A stretch of 64,000 bases of DNA from Pseudomonas huaxiensis (GTDB taxonomy: Bacteria; Pseudomonadota; Gammaproteobacteria; Pseudomonadales; Pseudomonadaceae). The stretch is taken from contig NZ_QKVL01000007.1 of NCBI RefSeq assembly GCF_003231275.1, positions 1 through 64,000 of the forward strand, in the 5' to 3' direction. Made by a program: the position numbers and the translations under genes. Each line of letters opens with the position of its first letter. The stretch's first letter is position 1. The notes beneath the pieces were generated by a model, which saw only the letters and a list, made by a program, of their open reading frames with translations, was not told the origin of the DNA and did no database searches. This document shows positions 47,206 through 56,443 of the stretch, piece after piece.

Positions 47206-48039
47206 CTAGCCGTAGCGACCGGTGATGTAATCTTCGGTCTGCTTCTTCGCCGGGTTGGTGAACAGGGTATCGGTATCACCGAATTCGACCAGTTTGCCCA
47301 TGTACATGAACGCGGTGTAGTCCGAAACCCGGGCCGCCTGCTGCATGTTGTGGGTCACGATGACGATGGTGTACTTGGACTTCAGCTCGTAGATCAGCTC
47401 TTCGACCTTCAAGGTGGAGATCGGGTCCAGTGCCGAGCAAGGCTCGTCGAGCAGCAGGACTTCCGGTTCCACGGCGATGGTACGGGCGATCACCAGACGC
47501 TGCTGCTGACCACCGGACAGGCCGAGGGCCGAGTCGTGCAGGCGGTCTTTCACTTCTTCCCACAGGGCCGCGCCTTTCAGCGCCCATTCGACGGCTTCGT
47601 CGAGCACGCGCTTCTTATTGATGCCCTGGATGCGCAGGCCGTAGACCACGTTTTCATAGATGGTCTTGGGGAACGGGTTCGGCTTCTGGAACACCATGCC
47701 GACGCGACGGCGCAGCTCGGCGACGTCTTCGCCCTTGCGGTAGATGTTGTTGCCGTAGAGGTTGATCGCGCCCTCGACGCGGCAGCCGTCGACCAGATCG
47801 TTCATCCGGTTGAAGGTCCGCAGCAGGGTGGATTTACCGCAGCCGGACGGGCCGATGAAGGCGGTCACGCGCTGTTTGGGGATGTTCATGCTGACGTCGA
47901 ACAGGGCTTGTTTCTCGCCGTAGAACAGGCTCAGGCCGGGCACTTCGATGGCCACGGTTTCTTCCGCCAGACGCAGGCTCTGTTTGTCGCGACCCAAGGC
48001 CGACATATCGATGCCGTGGGTGTGGGGTTCATGCTGCAT
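47206..48039 (-). CDS. pstB: Phosphate ABC transporter ATP-binding protein
   Basis: This 277-residue ATPase has Walker [13 protein letters not shown], the signature [13 protein letters not shown] and Walker [14 protein letters not shown]. It powers high-affinity phosphate import through PstA and PstC. The N-terminal 20 residues ([20 protein letters not shown]) precede the ABC core and are typical for the Pseudomonas protein. It lies 85 bases after pstA. Confidence 0.98.
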   Translation of the reverse strand: MQHEPHTHGIDMSALGRDKQSLRLAEETVAIEVPGLSLFYGEKQALFDVSMNIPKQRVTAFIGPSGCGKSTLLRTFNRMNDLVDGCRVEGAINLYGNNIYRKGEDVAELRRRVGMVFQKPNPFPKTIYENVVYGLRIQGINKKRVLDEAVEWALKGAALWEEVKDRLHDSALGLSGGQQQRLVIARTIAVEPEVLLLDEPCSALDPISTLKVEELIYELKSKYTIVIVTHNMQQAARVSDYTAFMYMGKLVEFGDTDTLFTNPAKKQTEDYITGRYG

Positions 48040-48124
48040 GGTCAGACTCCATACGCTATCAATTTCGTTTCATCGAACCGCCCGGCACACGGCGCGGGCG
48101 GCACTTGCAAAAAGACGGTGACGA

Positions 48125-49795
48125 TCAGTGATCCAGCGCTTTGTACTTCTCGCGCAGGTGGTTACGGATCCAGACCGCCGACAGGTTCAGCGTGGCAATG
48201 ACCAGCACCAGCAGCAGCGCGGTGGCGTACACCAGCGGACGTGCGGCTTCGACGTTCGGGCTCTGGAAGCCGACGTCATAGATGTGGAAGCCCAGGTGCA
48301 TGATCTTCTGGTCCAGGTGCAGGTACGGGTAGTTGCCGTCCACCGGCAGCGACGGCGCCAGTTTCACCACACCCACCAGCATCAGCGGCGCCACTTCACC
48401 GGCGGCACGGGCCACCGCGAGGATCATGCCGGTCATCATCGCCGGGCTGGCCATTGGCAGAACGATCTTCCACAGCGTCTCGGCCTTGGTTGCGCCGAGG
48501 GCCAGCGAGCCTTCACGCACGGTACGCGGGATCCGCGCCAGACCTTCTTCGGTGGCAACGATCACTACCGGTACCGCCAGCAGTGCCAGGGTCAACGAAG
48601 CCCAGAGCAGGCCCGGTGTACCCAGGGTTGGCGCCGGCAGCGATTCGGGGAAGAACAGCCGGTCAAGCGAGCCACCCAGCACGTAGACGAAGAAGCCCAG
48701 GCCGAACACGCCGTAGACGATCGCCGGAACACCGGCCAGGTTGTTAACCGCGATGCGAATCAGCCGGGTCACCGGCCCCTGACGAGCATATTCACGCAGG
48801 TAGACCGCTGCCAGCACGCCGAATGGCGTCACGATCACAGCCATGATCAGGGTCATCATCACCGTACCGAAAATGGCCGGGAAGATACCGCCTTCAGTGT
48901 TGGCTTCACGCGGGTCGTCGCTGAGGAATTCCCAGACCTTGGCGAAGTACACGCCCAGCTTGGTGAACAAGCCCATGCCGTTCGGCTGGTAGGCGTGCAC
49001 CACCTTGCTCAGGTTGATCTCGACTTCACGACCATTGCCGTCACGCGCTACCAGGCTGTCGCGAGCGAAATCCTGGTGCAGGGTGCCCAGACGCTCTTCG
49101 ATGGCCTTGTAACGGTTGTTCAGTTCGGCACGCTCAGACTCGATGTCAGCCTGGGCAGCGGCGTCCAGCTTGCCTTCCAGCTCCAGCTTGCGGCTGTGCA
49201 GGCGCAGGCGCTCAAGACCGTGGTTGATGGCACCGATGTCTTTCTTCTCAAGGCTTTGCAGGTCGCGGGCCAGCTTCTCCGAACGGGCCAGACGGTTCTG
49301 CAGTTCGGTCCAGGCAGCCTGCCCTTCGCCGACCACCTTGCCGTTTTCCTTGACGCTGACCAGGTAGCCGTAGAAGTTGCCCCACTCGCGGCGTTCCAGG
49401 GCGATCATCTCGGCGGGACGCTGTTCGTCGGTCAGCCACTCACCCACAACCCAGGTGAAGTCGCTGCCGTTGAGGTCACGGTTACCGACCTTGATCAGTT
49501 CGCGGGTCATGAATTCCGGGCCGACGTCAGGTACCGGCAAGCCGGCACCTTTCAGACGGGCGCGTGGTACTTCTTCCTTCTGTACCACTTCGCCCACCAC
49601 CACGTGCGCGGGCTGGCCCGGCACGGTGTAGGTGGCCTGGATCAGGTCGGCGGGCCAGAAATGGCCCAGACCACGTACAGCGATGACCGAGAGCAGACCG
49701 ATGGTCATGATGACCGCGATGGCCACCGAGCCACCGCTTATCCAGACACCGGGGGCGCCGCTCTTGAACCAGCTTTTGAGGGAATCCTTTTTCAC
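48125..49795 (-). CDS. pstA: Phosphate ABC transporter permease PstA
   Basis: The 556-residue permease is about twice the length of E. coli PstA. After one N-terminal membrane helix (about 20-40) comes a large extracytoplasmic insert (about 45-280) with a coiled coil rich in Glu/Lys/Leu around 150-245 (SEKLARDLQSLEKKD, RLRLHSRKLELEGKL), then the standard inner-membrane core with five helices and the EAA loop ARIPRTVREGSLALGATKAE. The large insert is a known feature of pseudomonad PstA and PstC. It lies 17 bases after pstC. Confidence 0.96.
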   Translation of the reverse strand: MKKDSLKSWFKSGAPGVWISGGSVAIAVIMTIGLLSVIAVRGLGHFWPADLIQATYTVPGQPAHVVVGEVVQKEEVPRARLKGAGLPVPDVGPEFMTRELIKVGNRDLNGSDFTWVVGEWLTDEQRPAEMIALERREWGNFYGYLVSVKENGKVVGEGQAAWTELQNRLARSEKLARDLQSLEKKDIGAINHGLERLRLHSRKLELEGKLDAAAQADIESERAELNNRYKAIEERLGTLHQDFARDSLVARDGNGREVEINLSKVVHAYQPNGMGLFTKLGVYFAKVWEFLSDDPREANTEGGIFPAIFGTVMMTLIMAVIVTPFGVLAAVYLREYARQGPVTRLIRIAVNNLAGVPAIVYGVFGLGFFVYVLGGSLDRLFFPESLPAPTLGTPGLLWASLTLALLAVPVVIVATEEGLARIPRTVREGSLALGATKAETLWKIVLPMASPAMMTGMILAVARAAGEVAPLMLVGVVKLAPSLPVDGNYPYLHLDQKIMHLGFHIYDVGFQSPNVEAARPLVYATALLLVLVIATLNLSAVWIRNHLREKYKALDH

Positions 49796-49812
49796 GGATC
49801 TCTACCTTCCTA

Positions 49813-52101
49813 TCAAAGCGACGAGTATTTCTTGCGCAGACGCTGGCGAATCAGCTCGGCCAAGGTGTTCATCACGAACGTGAACATCAGCAGCACCAGT
49901 GCGGCAAGGAACAGGACGCGGTAGTGGCTGCCGCCAACTTCCGATTCGGGCATTTCCACGGCGACGTTGGCTGCCAGGGTGCGCATACCTTCGAACAGGT
50001 TCAGCTCCATGACCGGGGTGTTGCCGGTGGCCATCAGCACGATCATGGTTTCACCCACCGCACGGCCCATACCGATCATCAGTGCCGAGAAGATCCCCGG
50101 GCTGGCGGTCAGGATGACTACGCGGGTCAGGGTCTGCCATGGCGTGGCGCCCAATGCCAGCGAACCCAGGGTCAGGCTGCGCGGCACGCTGAAAACGGCG
50201 TCCTCGGCGATCGAGTAGATGTTCGGGATAACCGCGAAGCCCATGGCGATACCCACTACCAGGGCGTTGCGCTGGTCGTAGGTGATGCCCAGGTCGTTGG
50301 TGATCCACAGGCGCATGTCACCACCGAAGAACCAGGTCTCCAGGAACGGACTCATGTACAGGGCGAACCAGCCGGTGAAGAGGATCACCGGGATCAGGAT
50401 GGCAGCTTCCCAGCCGTCCGGTACTCGCAGGCGGATCGACTCGGGCAGGCGGCTCCAGGAGAAGCCTGCGACCAGAATACCCAGCGGCAGCAGCATCAGC
50501 AGACTGAACACGCCCGGCAAGTGGCCTTCAAGGTACGGCGCGAGGAACAGACCGGCGAAGAAGCCGAGAATCACCGTCGGCATCGCCTCCATCAGTTCGA
50601 TCACCGGCTTGACCTTGCGGCGCATGCCCGGTGCCATGAAGTAGGCGGTGTAGATCGCTGCGGCGATGGCCAGCGGTGCAGCCAGGATCATCGCGTAGAA
50701 CGCGGCCTTGAGCGTACCGAAGGTCAGCGGCGAGAGGCTCAGCTTGGGTTCGAAGTCGGTGTTCGAGGCGGTCGACTGCCAGACATACTTCGGCTCGTCA
50801 TAGTTCTCGTACCAGACCTTGCTCCACAGCGCGCTCCAGGAAACTTCCGGGTGCGGGTTCTTCAAGGTCAGCGGCAGCAACTTGCCACCTTCTTCGATGA
50901 ACACGCGGTTGGCCCGCGGCGACAATGCCAGCACGCCAGCGCCTTCAGCGGCCGGCTCCACCAGCAGGGTGCGGTGCGCGGTGCTGTGGAACACGCCGAG
51001 CTTGCCGTTGGCGTCCAGGGCGATGAAGCCCTTGCGGCGCTCTTCGGCATCAATCTGCACGATCGGCGCGTTGTCCATCTTGAAGTCGCGGATGCGCTTG
51101 AAACGCTGCTCGCCGTCCGGATCGCGCGCCATGAACCACTGGCTCAGGCCACCTTTGGAGTCACCGAGAATCAGCGAGATACCACCGACCAACTGGGTGC
51201 TGGCGGTGATTTCGGCAGTGCCGTCTTCGAGCAGCTTGTAGCGACCGTTGAGGCTCTTTTCACGCAGGCTGAACACGTCGGCCTGAGCACGACCATTAAG
51301 GACGTAGAGCCACTGCTGGCGTGGATCGATGAAGATCGCCTTCACCGGCTCGGTCATCTGCGGCAGCTCGATACGGCTCTGCTCGCTGGTGACTTCGCCC
51401 GTCATCATGTTTTCTGTGCGGCTGAGCGACAGCACCTGCAGGTGAGCGCCCGCGGAACCGGCCAGCAACAGCGTGTCACCGTTGTGGTTCAGGCTCACGT
51501 GCTCAACGGCACGGCCCTGGTCGTCCAACGCGACAGGCTCCTGGCCATACGGGAAGTCGATGGCAGGGGTGATGGTTTTCTTGTTGTCAGGGTAGGTGAT
51601 CTTGTAGCTGTGGCTGAAGACCATCACCTGACCATTGGACAGGCCCAGCACGATCAGCGGGCTGCCCGGCTGGTCGGAACCGATCGAGGTCACCTGGACG
51701 CCTGCCGGCAGTGGCAGGTCGACGCGTTTGAGCTCGGCACCGGTCTTGGTGTCGAAGAACAACGCCTGGCCCTTGTCGGAGACTCGCATCCCCACCAGGT
51801 TCTGTTCTTCCAGGGCGATCATCAGCGGTTTGCCGGCATCCTGTTGCAGCCAGGTCGGCTCCAGCGCTTTCTTGCTGGTCAGCGTCGCGCCTTGGAACAG
51901 CGGCACGACCACGTAGGCCAGATAGAAGAAAATCAGCGTGATTGCCGCCAGCACGGCAAGCCCGCCCACCAGGACATACCAGCGGGTCAGGCGATCCTTG
52001 AAGGCGCGCAGGCGACGTTTGCGTTGCAGCTCGGGCGTATTGAAATCAATCCGCACGGGGGGAGAATTTTGGGTCATGGTGGAGTTGGCCAGATCATTCA
52101 T
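49813..52101 (-). CDS. pstC: Phosphate ABC transporter permease PstC
   Basis: This 762-residue permease is much longer than the 319-residue E. coli PstC. It has an N-terminal membrane helix (about 45-75) and a beta-rich extracytoplasmic domain (about 80-440) with WD/propeller-like repeats such as VEHVSLNHNGDTLLLAGSAGAH and QLVGGISLILGDSKGG. The C-terminal six-helix permease core has the EAA loop FSVPRSLTLGSLALGATPWQ. The ATG at 52101 lies 7 bases after the -10 of its own Pho-box promoter, so the transcript would start at or close to that ATG. The GTG at 52107 is an in-frame alternative. Confidence 0.94.
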   Translation of the reverse strand: MNDLANSTMTQNSPPVRIDFNTPELQRKRRLRAFKDRLTRWYVLVGGLAVLAAITLIFFYLAYVVVPLFQGATLTSKKALEPTWLQQDAGKPLMIALEEQNLVGMRVSDKGQALFFDTKTGAELKRVDLPLPAGVQVTSIGSDQPGSPLIVLGLSNGQVMVFSHSYKITYPDNKKTITPAIDFPYGQEPVALDDQGRAVEHVSLNHNGDTLLLAGSAGAHLQVLSLSRTENMMTGEVTSEQSRIELPQMTEPVKAIFIDPRQQWLYVLNGRAQADVFSLREKSLNGRYKLLEDGTAEITASTQLVGGISLILGDSKGGLSQWFMARDPDGEQRFKRIRDFKMDNAPIVQIDAEERRKGFIALDANGKLGVFHSTAHRTLLVEPAAEGAGVLALSPRANRVFIEEGGKLLPLTLKNPHPEVSWSALWSKVWYENYDEPKYVWQSTASNTDFEPKLSLSPLTFGTLKAAFYAMILAAPLAIAAAIYTAYFMAPGMRRKVKPVIELMEAMPTVILGFFAGLFLAPYLEGHLPGVFSLLMLLPLGILVAGFSWSRLPESIRLRVPDGWEAAILIPVILFTGWFALYMSPFLETWFFGGDMRLWITNDLGITYDQRNALVVGIAMGFAVIPNIYSIAEDAVFSVPRSLTLGSLALGATPWQTLTRVVILTASPGIFSALMIGMGRAVGETMIVLMATGNTPVMELNLFEGMRTLAANVAVEMPESEVGGSHYRVLFLAALVLLMFTFVMNTLAELIRQRLRKKYSSL

Positions 52102-52107
52102 GCGCAC

Positions 52108-52141
52108 ACCCTAGCGGTCCCGTATGACAAAAACATTACAG
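52108..52141 (-). promoter_or_regulatory. PhoB-dependent promoter of pstC
   Basis: On the minus strand CTGTAAT-GTTT-TTGTCAT (52124-52141) is a good Pho box; 10 bases later TAGGGT (52108-52113) is a -10. The pstC ATG begins 6 bases after the -10. The same TAGGGTG also resembles a ribosome site for read-through from pstS. Confidence 0.8.
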
Positions 52142-52151
52142 TGCAGTGACG

Positions 52152-52229
52152 CAAAAAAGCCCGCCGCGCAGAGGTCCTGGCAGCGGACTGACAATTTGCG
52201 GCAGGGTTCGGCATCCTCCGAACCCTGCC
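52152..52229 (-). terminator. Two hairpins between pstS and pstC
   Basis: Right after the pstS stop, GGCAGGGTTCGG and CCGAACCCTGCC (52200-52211 with 52218-52229) form a 12-bp stem with no T-run. Then AGTCCGC/GCGGGCT with TTTTTT (52153-52189) forms a weaker intrinsic terminator. Together they should stabilise and end most pstS transcripts, so that pstS exceeds pstCAB. Confidence 0.7.
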
Positions 52230-52239
52230 TGAGTCACAC

Positions 52240-53238
52240 TCAGTTCTTCGCGACGCCCGCGGTCTGGCTCAGACCGAGGTCAGCCAGAGCTTTCTCAGCC
52301 ACTTTGGCTGGCAGCGGGATGTAGCCGTCTTTCACCACGACCTGCTGGCCTGCCTGGGACAGAACCAGTTTCACGAACTCGGCTTCCAGCGGGGCCAGAG
52401 GCTTGTTCGGGGCCTTGTTGACGTAGACGTAGAGGAAACGCGACAGCGGGTAGGTGCCGTTCAGGGCGTTGGCTTCGTTGTCTTCAACGAACTCGCCGCC
52501 TTCTTTCTTGGCCAGAGCTACGGTCTTGACGCTAGCGGTCTTGTAACCGATGCCCGAGTAGCCGATGCCGTTCAGCGAGGAGCTGATCGACTGAACCACC
52601 GAAGCGGAACCTGGTTGTTCGTTCACGTTTGGCTTGAAGTCGCCTTTGCACAGGGCTTCTTCTTTGAAGTAGCCGTAGGTGCCGGATACCGAGTTACGGC
52701 CGAACAGTTGAACTGGCTTGTTGGCCAGGTCGCCGGTCACGCCCAGGTCGCCCCAGGTTTTGACGTCGGCTTTGCCGCCGCACAGACGGGTCGACGAGAA
52801 GATCGCGTCAACCTGAGCCATGGTCAGGCCTTTGATCGGGTTGTCCTTGTGGACGAACACAGCCAGGGCGTCAACGGCAACCGGGATAGCAGTAGGCTTG
52901 TAGCCGTACTTCTGCTCGAACGCCTGCAGCTCGACGTCCTTCATCTTGCGGCTCATCGGGCCCAGGTTGGCGGTGCCTTCGGTCAGCGCGGGTGGCGCGG
53001 TGGAGGAGCCGGCGGCCTGAATCTGAATGTTGACGTTCGGGTACTCTTTTTTGTACGCCTCGGCCCACAGTGTCATGAGGTTGGCCAGGGTATCGGAACC
53101 AACGCTGGAGAGGTTGCCCGACACACCGGTGGTCTTGGTGTAGGTCGGAATAGCTGGGTCAACAGCGGCAACCGCATTGGCGGTGGCTACGCCAGCGGCG
53201 ACAAAGGTCAGGGCCGCCATCAAACGCTTCAGTTTCAT
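52240..53238 (-). CDS. pstS: Phosphate-binding periplasmic protein PstS
   Basis: This 332-residue PstS-like protein has a signal peptide (about 1-25) and the phosphate-binding loops [42 protein letters not shown] (in overlapping parts) and [15 protein letters not shown]. It binds phosphate in the periplasm and hands it to PstC/PstA. It begins the pst region, has its own Pho-box promoter, and is separated from pstC by 138 bases with two hairpins. Confidence 0.97.
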   Translation of the reverse strand: MKLKRLMAALTFVAAGVATANAVAAVDPAIPTYTKTTGVSGNLSSVGSDTLANLMTLWAEAYKKEYPNVNIQIQAAGSSTAPPALTEGTANLGPMSRKMKDVELQAFEQKYGYKPTAIPVAVDALAVFVHKDNPIKGLTMAQVDAIFSSTRLCGGKADVKTWGDLGVTGDLANKPVQLFGRNSVSGTYGYFKEEALCKGDFKPNVNEQPGSASVVQSISSSLNGIGYSGIGYKTASVKTVALAKKEGGEFVEDNEANALNGTYPLSRFLYVYVNKAPNKPLAPLEAEFVKLVLSQAGQQVVVKDGYIPLPAKVAEKALADLGLSQTAGVAKN

Positions 53239-53305
53239 GCCTTGCTCCTAGCAGGAATTCGGGGGTGAGATGGATCGGGCCCAAGTATCAGCAGGCCGTG
53301 TGACT

Positions 53306-53339
53306 ACTCTATGAATCGATTGTGACAATTAGATGAAAG
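53306..53339 (-). promoter_or_regulatory. PhoB-dependent promoter of pstS
   Basis: On the minus strand CTTTCAT-CTAA-TTGTCAC (53322-53339) is a Pho box. TAGAGT (53306-53311) follows after 10 bases as -10. The leader is about 60 bases with TAGGAGC before the ATG. Confidence 0.88.
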
Positions 53340-53368
53340 GCCATCACCCAATCGGGTGACGGCCTTTT
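53336..53368 (-). terminator. Hairpin between the MHS transporter and pstS
   Basis: AAAGGCCATCACCC and GGGTGACGGCCTTTT are inverted complements with one mismatch around AATC, 32 bases past the transporter stop. It overlaps the start of the pstS Pho box. The T-run on the minus strand is only three bases. Confidence 0.65.
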
Positions 53369-53400
53369 CAGAATGTTGCGAAGGGCGAGCTAGAGGGGGT

Positions 53401-54690
53401 TCAGCGTTTGGTCGCCAGCAAATAAACACCGACCAACAGACCAATGGTGCAGATCCCGGCGACATAAAGGGCCGGGGCCATGGGGCTGAACTTGAGCAGC
53501 GCGGTCACGGCCATAGGGGTCAGGCCGCCGAAGATGGCGTAGGCAACGTTGTAGGAGAACGACAGGCCGCTGAAACGCACTACAGGCGGGAAAGCGCGAA
53601 CCATGACATAAGGCACCGCACCGACGATGCCCACACACAGACCAGTCAGGGCGTACATCGGGAACAGCAGATCCTTGTGGTCCGCGAGCGTGTGATAGAA
53701 GGTCCACGAGGTGACCAGCAGGGCCAGGCTGCCCGCCACGAAGACGCGGCCGGCGCCAAAGCGGTCGACCAGCTTGCCGGCGCCGACACAGCCGAGGGTC
53801 AGGAAGACGATCGCCAGGCTGTTGGCCTGCAAGGCCACGGTCGGGGTGAAGCCGTAGACGGTCTGCAGGATGGTCGGGGTCATCAGGATCACGACGATGA
53901 TGCCGGCCGACAGCAGCCAGGTCAGCAACATCGACAGGACGATGGCACCACGGTGGTCACGCAGCACCGCGCGCAGCGGCACTTCTTCAGCCAGCGCCTT
54001 GCGCTGCTGCAGTTCGGCAAATACCGGGGTTTCGTGCAGCCAGCGGCGAAGGTACACCGAGAACAGACCGAACACGCCGCCCAGCAGGAACGGGATCCGC
54101 CAGGCGTAATCGGCCACTTCCGTCGGGGTGTAGACGGTATTGATGAGCGTGGCGACCAGCGAGCCGAGCAAAATGCCCGCAGTCAGGCCGGCGGTCAGCG
54201 TACCGCAGGCGAAACCGGTATTGCGCGCCGGCACGTGCTCGGAGACGAACACCCAGGCGCCGGGGACTTCACCGCCAATGGCCGCGCCCTGGATGACGCG
54301 CATCAGCAGCAGCAACATGGGCGCCGCCATGCCGATCTGCGCGTAGGTCGGCAGCAGGCCCATGATCAGGGTCGGCACCGCCATCAGGAAGATGCTCAGG
54401 GTGAACATCTTCTTGCGTCCGAGCAGGTCGCCGAAGTGAGCCATGACGATGCCGCCCAGCGGCCGCGCCAGATAGCCTGCGGCGAAGATGCCGAAGGTCT
54501 GCATCAGGCGCAGCCATTCGGGCATGTCCGCGGGGAAGAACAACTTGCCGACCACCGTGGCGAAGAACACGAAGATGATGAAGTCGTAGAATTCCAGCGC
54601 ACCGCCCAGGGCGGAAAGCGACAGGGTTTTGTAGTCACTGCGGGTCAGCGGCCGGGCGGGCTGCTCGATACTGGAGGGCACGGAGGTCAT
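53401..54690 (-). CDS. MFS transporter of the metabolite:H+ symporter (MHS) family
   Basis: The 429-residue permease has 12 membrane segments and the MHS-type features LGGALEFYDFIIFVFFA at the first helix and GIVMAHFGDLLGRKKMFT in the 2-3 loop. The family transports dicarboxylates, proline betaine, citrate or shikimate. The ATG at 54690 is chosen over the in-frame start at 54759, whose extension is not family-like. It lies upstream of pstS but reads in the same direction with a hairpin between, so co-regulation by phosphate is not indicated. The substrate is unknown. Confidence 0.9.
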   Translation of the reverse strand: MTSVPSSIEQPARPLTRSDYKTLSLSALGGALEFYDFIIFVFFATVVGKLFFPADMPEWLRLMQTFGIFAAGYLARPLGGIVMAHFGDLLGRKKMFTLSIFLMAVPTLIMGLLPTYAQIGMAAPMLLLLMRVIQGAAIGGEVPGAWVFVSEHVPARNTGFACGTLTAGLTAGILLGSLVATLINTVYTPTEVADYAWRIPFLLGGVFGLFSVYLRRWLHETPVFAELQQRKALAEEVPLRAVLRDHRGAIVLSMLLTWLLSAGIIVVILMTPTILQTVYGFTPTVALQANSLAIVFLTLGCVGAGKLVDRFGAGRVFVAGSLALLVTSWTFYHTLADHKDLLFPMYALTGLCVGIVGAVPYVMVRAFPPVVRFSGLSFSYNVAYAIFGGLTPMAVTALLKFSPMAPALYVAGICTIGLLVGVYLLATKR

Positions 54691-55054
54691 TGAGGCTTCT
54701 CTTATTGGCGAATCAGACCTGATGGCACGGTTGTTACAGGCCTGAAATGAACTCCGCACGATAACAAATTGTCCGAAAGCGACACAGATCTACATATTCC
54801 CCGCAGATAATGGTGACCGCATGGTCGTCGGTGCCTGCGAGGCTCTATATACTGGCCCCTCGTAGAAACAGGTTGCGTCCAAGGTGGGATATTGTGCGAA
54901 AACGCTGCCAAGTAAGCTTGGTCGGTTTCGCAGAGTTTCCCTTTCGCCGCCCTTCGAAGCGTAAGCAGCGTGGTATGAGTCTGCTGAATCGTTTTTCGCG
55001 GCGTCCGATACTGCGTCAACCAACGAAGCGACACGGGTCAGAGGCACCCCCGGC
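54691..55054. other. Intergenic region upstream of the thioesterase gene
   Basis: The 364-base gap between the divergent transporter and thioesterase genes shows no recognisable domain-coding gene. It contains a possible 27-codon reading frame (54975-55058), with ATG at 54975, whose TGA overlaps the thioesterase ATG as ATGA. Its peptide (MSLLNRFSRRPILRQ...) is basic and has no known match; its ribosome site is weak. It may be a leader peptide or chance. Confidence 0.35.
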
Positions 55055-55456
55055 ATGATTGAACTCGAACAAGAAGATCCCATCCCGCAAGGCGACCTGG
55101 CCTTGCAGATCACCGCGCTTCCGCGGGAAACCAACGGTTTCGGCGATATTTTCGGCGGCTGGCTGGTAGCCCAGATGGACCTGGCCGGCACGGCCATGGC
55201 CAGCCGCGTTGCCGGTGGCCGCGTCGCGACCGTCGCCATCGACCGCATGGCGTTCCTGGTGCCGGTTGCCGTTGGCGCGCAATTGTCCTTCTATACCCAG
55301 ACCCTGGAAATCGGCCGTAGCTCGATCCAGATGATGGTCGAGGTGTGGAGCGACGATCCGCTGTCCAGCGAATGGCGCAAGGTCACCGAGGCGGTCTTCG
55401 TGTTCGTCGCCATCGACGGCAGCGGCCGCACCCGCTCGGTCCCACCTCGTCGCTGA
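55055..55456 (+). CDS. Acyl-CoA thioesterase, YciA type
   Basis: This 133-residue hotdog-fold thioesterase has the signature NGFGDIFGGWLVAQMDLAG and the C-terminal FVAIDGSGRTRSVPP. The family hydrolyses short- to medium-chain acyl-CoAs. The ATG at 55055 overlaps the stop of a possible upstream 27-codon frame. The mutarotase gene follows 71 bases later on the same strand. Confidence 0.93.
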   Translation: MIELEQEDPIPQGDLALQITALPRETNGFGDIFGGWLVAQMDLAGTAMASRVAGGRVATVAIDRMAFLVPVAVGAQLSFYTQTLEIGRSSIQMMVEVWSDDPLSSEWRKVTEAVFVFVAIDGSGRTRSVPPRR

Positions 55457-55527
55457 CCCGGGCGCGCGGTAAACTCGTCGATCTGTGAAAGGTCAAAGAC
55501 CTTACGGCACTTCAACGAGATCAGCGC

Positions 55528-56424
55528 ATGTCCACACCCAAGGTCGAATCGGAACAACACGGCGAACTCAACTGCTGGCGCATCACCAGTGACAGCGCCG
55601 AGCTGCTTGTGGCCCAGCAGGGCGCGCAGGTGTTGAGTTATCAGCGCCTGGGCGAACCACCCTTGCTGTGGCTGAGCGACCAGGCCCTGTTCAAGCACGG
55701 CAAATCGGTCCGCGCGGGCGTGCCGGTGTGCTGGCCGTGGTTCGGTAACCTGCAGCGTAACCCCGAAGCAGTCCGCAAGCAGTTCAAGGGCAGCGAAGCA
55801 CCCGCCCACGGCCTGGCGCGCGGGCGCGACTGGCAATTGCTTGGCATCGACAGCAGCGGTGACAGCGTGCAACTGGAGTTCACCCTGCCGGAAAGCCAGG
55901 GCGACCTGCCCGACTGGCCCCACCAGGTCGAACTCAAGCTGTCCATCGTGATGGGCGAGCAACTGAGCCTGAACCTCACCAGCACCAATCTGGGCAAAGG
56001 CCACGTCACCCTGAGCCAGGCGCTGCACAGCTACTTCGCCGTCAGCGATGTGCGTTCGGTCCAAGTGGAAGGCGTGACGGGTCTGAACTACATCGAGACC
56101 CTGGCCGACTGGGAGCAACGCACCCAGCCAGCGGACCTGACCTTCAGCGGCGAGACAGACCGCATCTACCTCAACACCCCGTCGCTTTTGAGCATCGTTG
56201 ATCCGACGTGGAACCGGCGCATCCGCCTGAGCTGCTCCGGCTCGCGCTCGGCGGTGATCTGGAACCCGTGGACCGAACGCGCTGCGGAGCTCGCGGACAT
56301 GGCCGACGACGGCTGGCAGCGCATGCTCTGCATCGAGACTGCGAACGTCTGGGACGACCTGGTAGAACTGGCGCCCGGCGCCAGCCACACCCTCGGCCTG
56401 AGCATCGCCAGCGAAGCGCTCTGA
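55528..56424 (+). CDS. D-hexose-6-phosphate epimerase/mutarotase (YeaD type)
   Basis: The 298-residue beta-sandwich protein of the aldose-1-epimerase superfamily contains GAQVLSYQ, PVCWPWFG with the phosphate-binding Arg/Lys neighbourhood, HGLARGRDWQL, and the C-terminal WNPWTERAAELADMADDGWQRMLCIETA in overlapping parts. It interconverts glucose-6-phosphate anomers. The gene is often near glycolytic genes; here it follows the thioesterase gene with no other sugar gene close by. It converges on the DUF3299-type gene. Confidence 0.93.
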   Translation: MSTPKVESEQHGELNCWRITSDSAELLVAQQGAQVLSYQRLGEPPLLWLSDQALFKHGKSVRAGVPVCWPWFGNLQRNPEAVRKQFKGSEAPAHGLARGRDWQLLGIDSSGDSVQLEFTLPESQGDLPDWPHQVELKLSIVMGEQLSLNLTSTNLGKGHVTLSQALHSYFAVSDVRSVQVEGVTGLNYIETLADWEQRTQPADLTFSGETDRIYLNTPSLLSIVDPTWNRRIRLSCSGSRSAVIWNPWTERAAELADMADDGWQRMLCIETANVWDDLVELAPGASHTLGLSIASEAL

Positions 56425-56443
56425 CAGCCTGCGGACCTGTGTC

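Noticed and set aside
48128..52149. Two long plus-strand frames (598 and 741 codons) opposite pstA and pstC
   Set aside because: They run end to end only because pstA and pstC have strong third-position GC bias. The translated sequences are rich in His, Gln, Arg and Asp without any domain.
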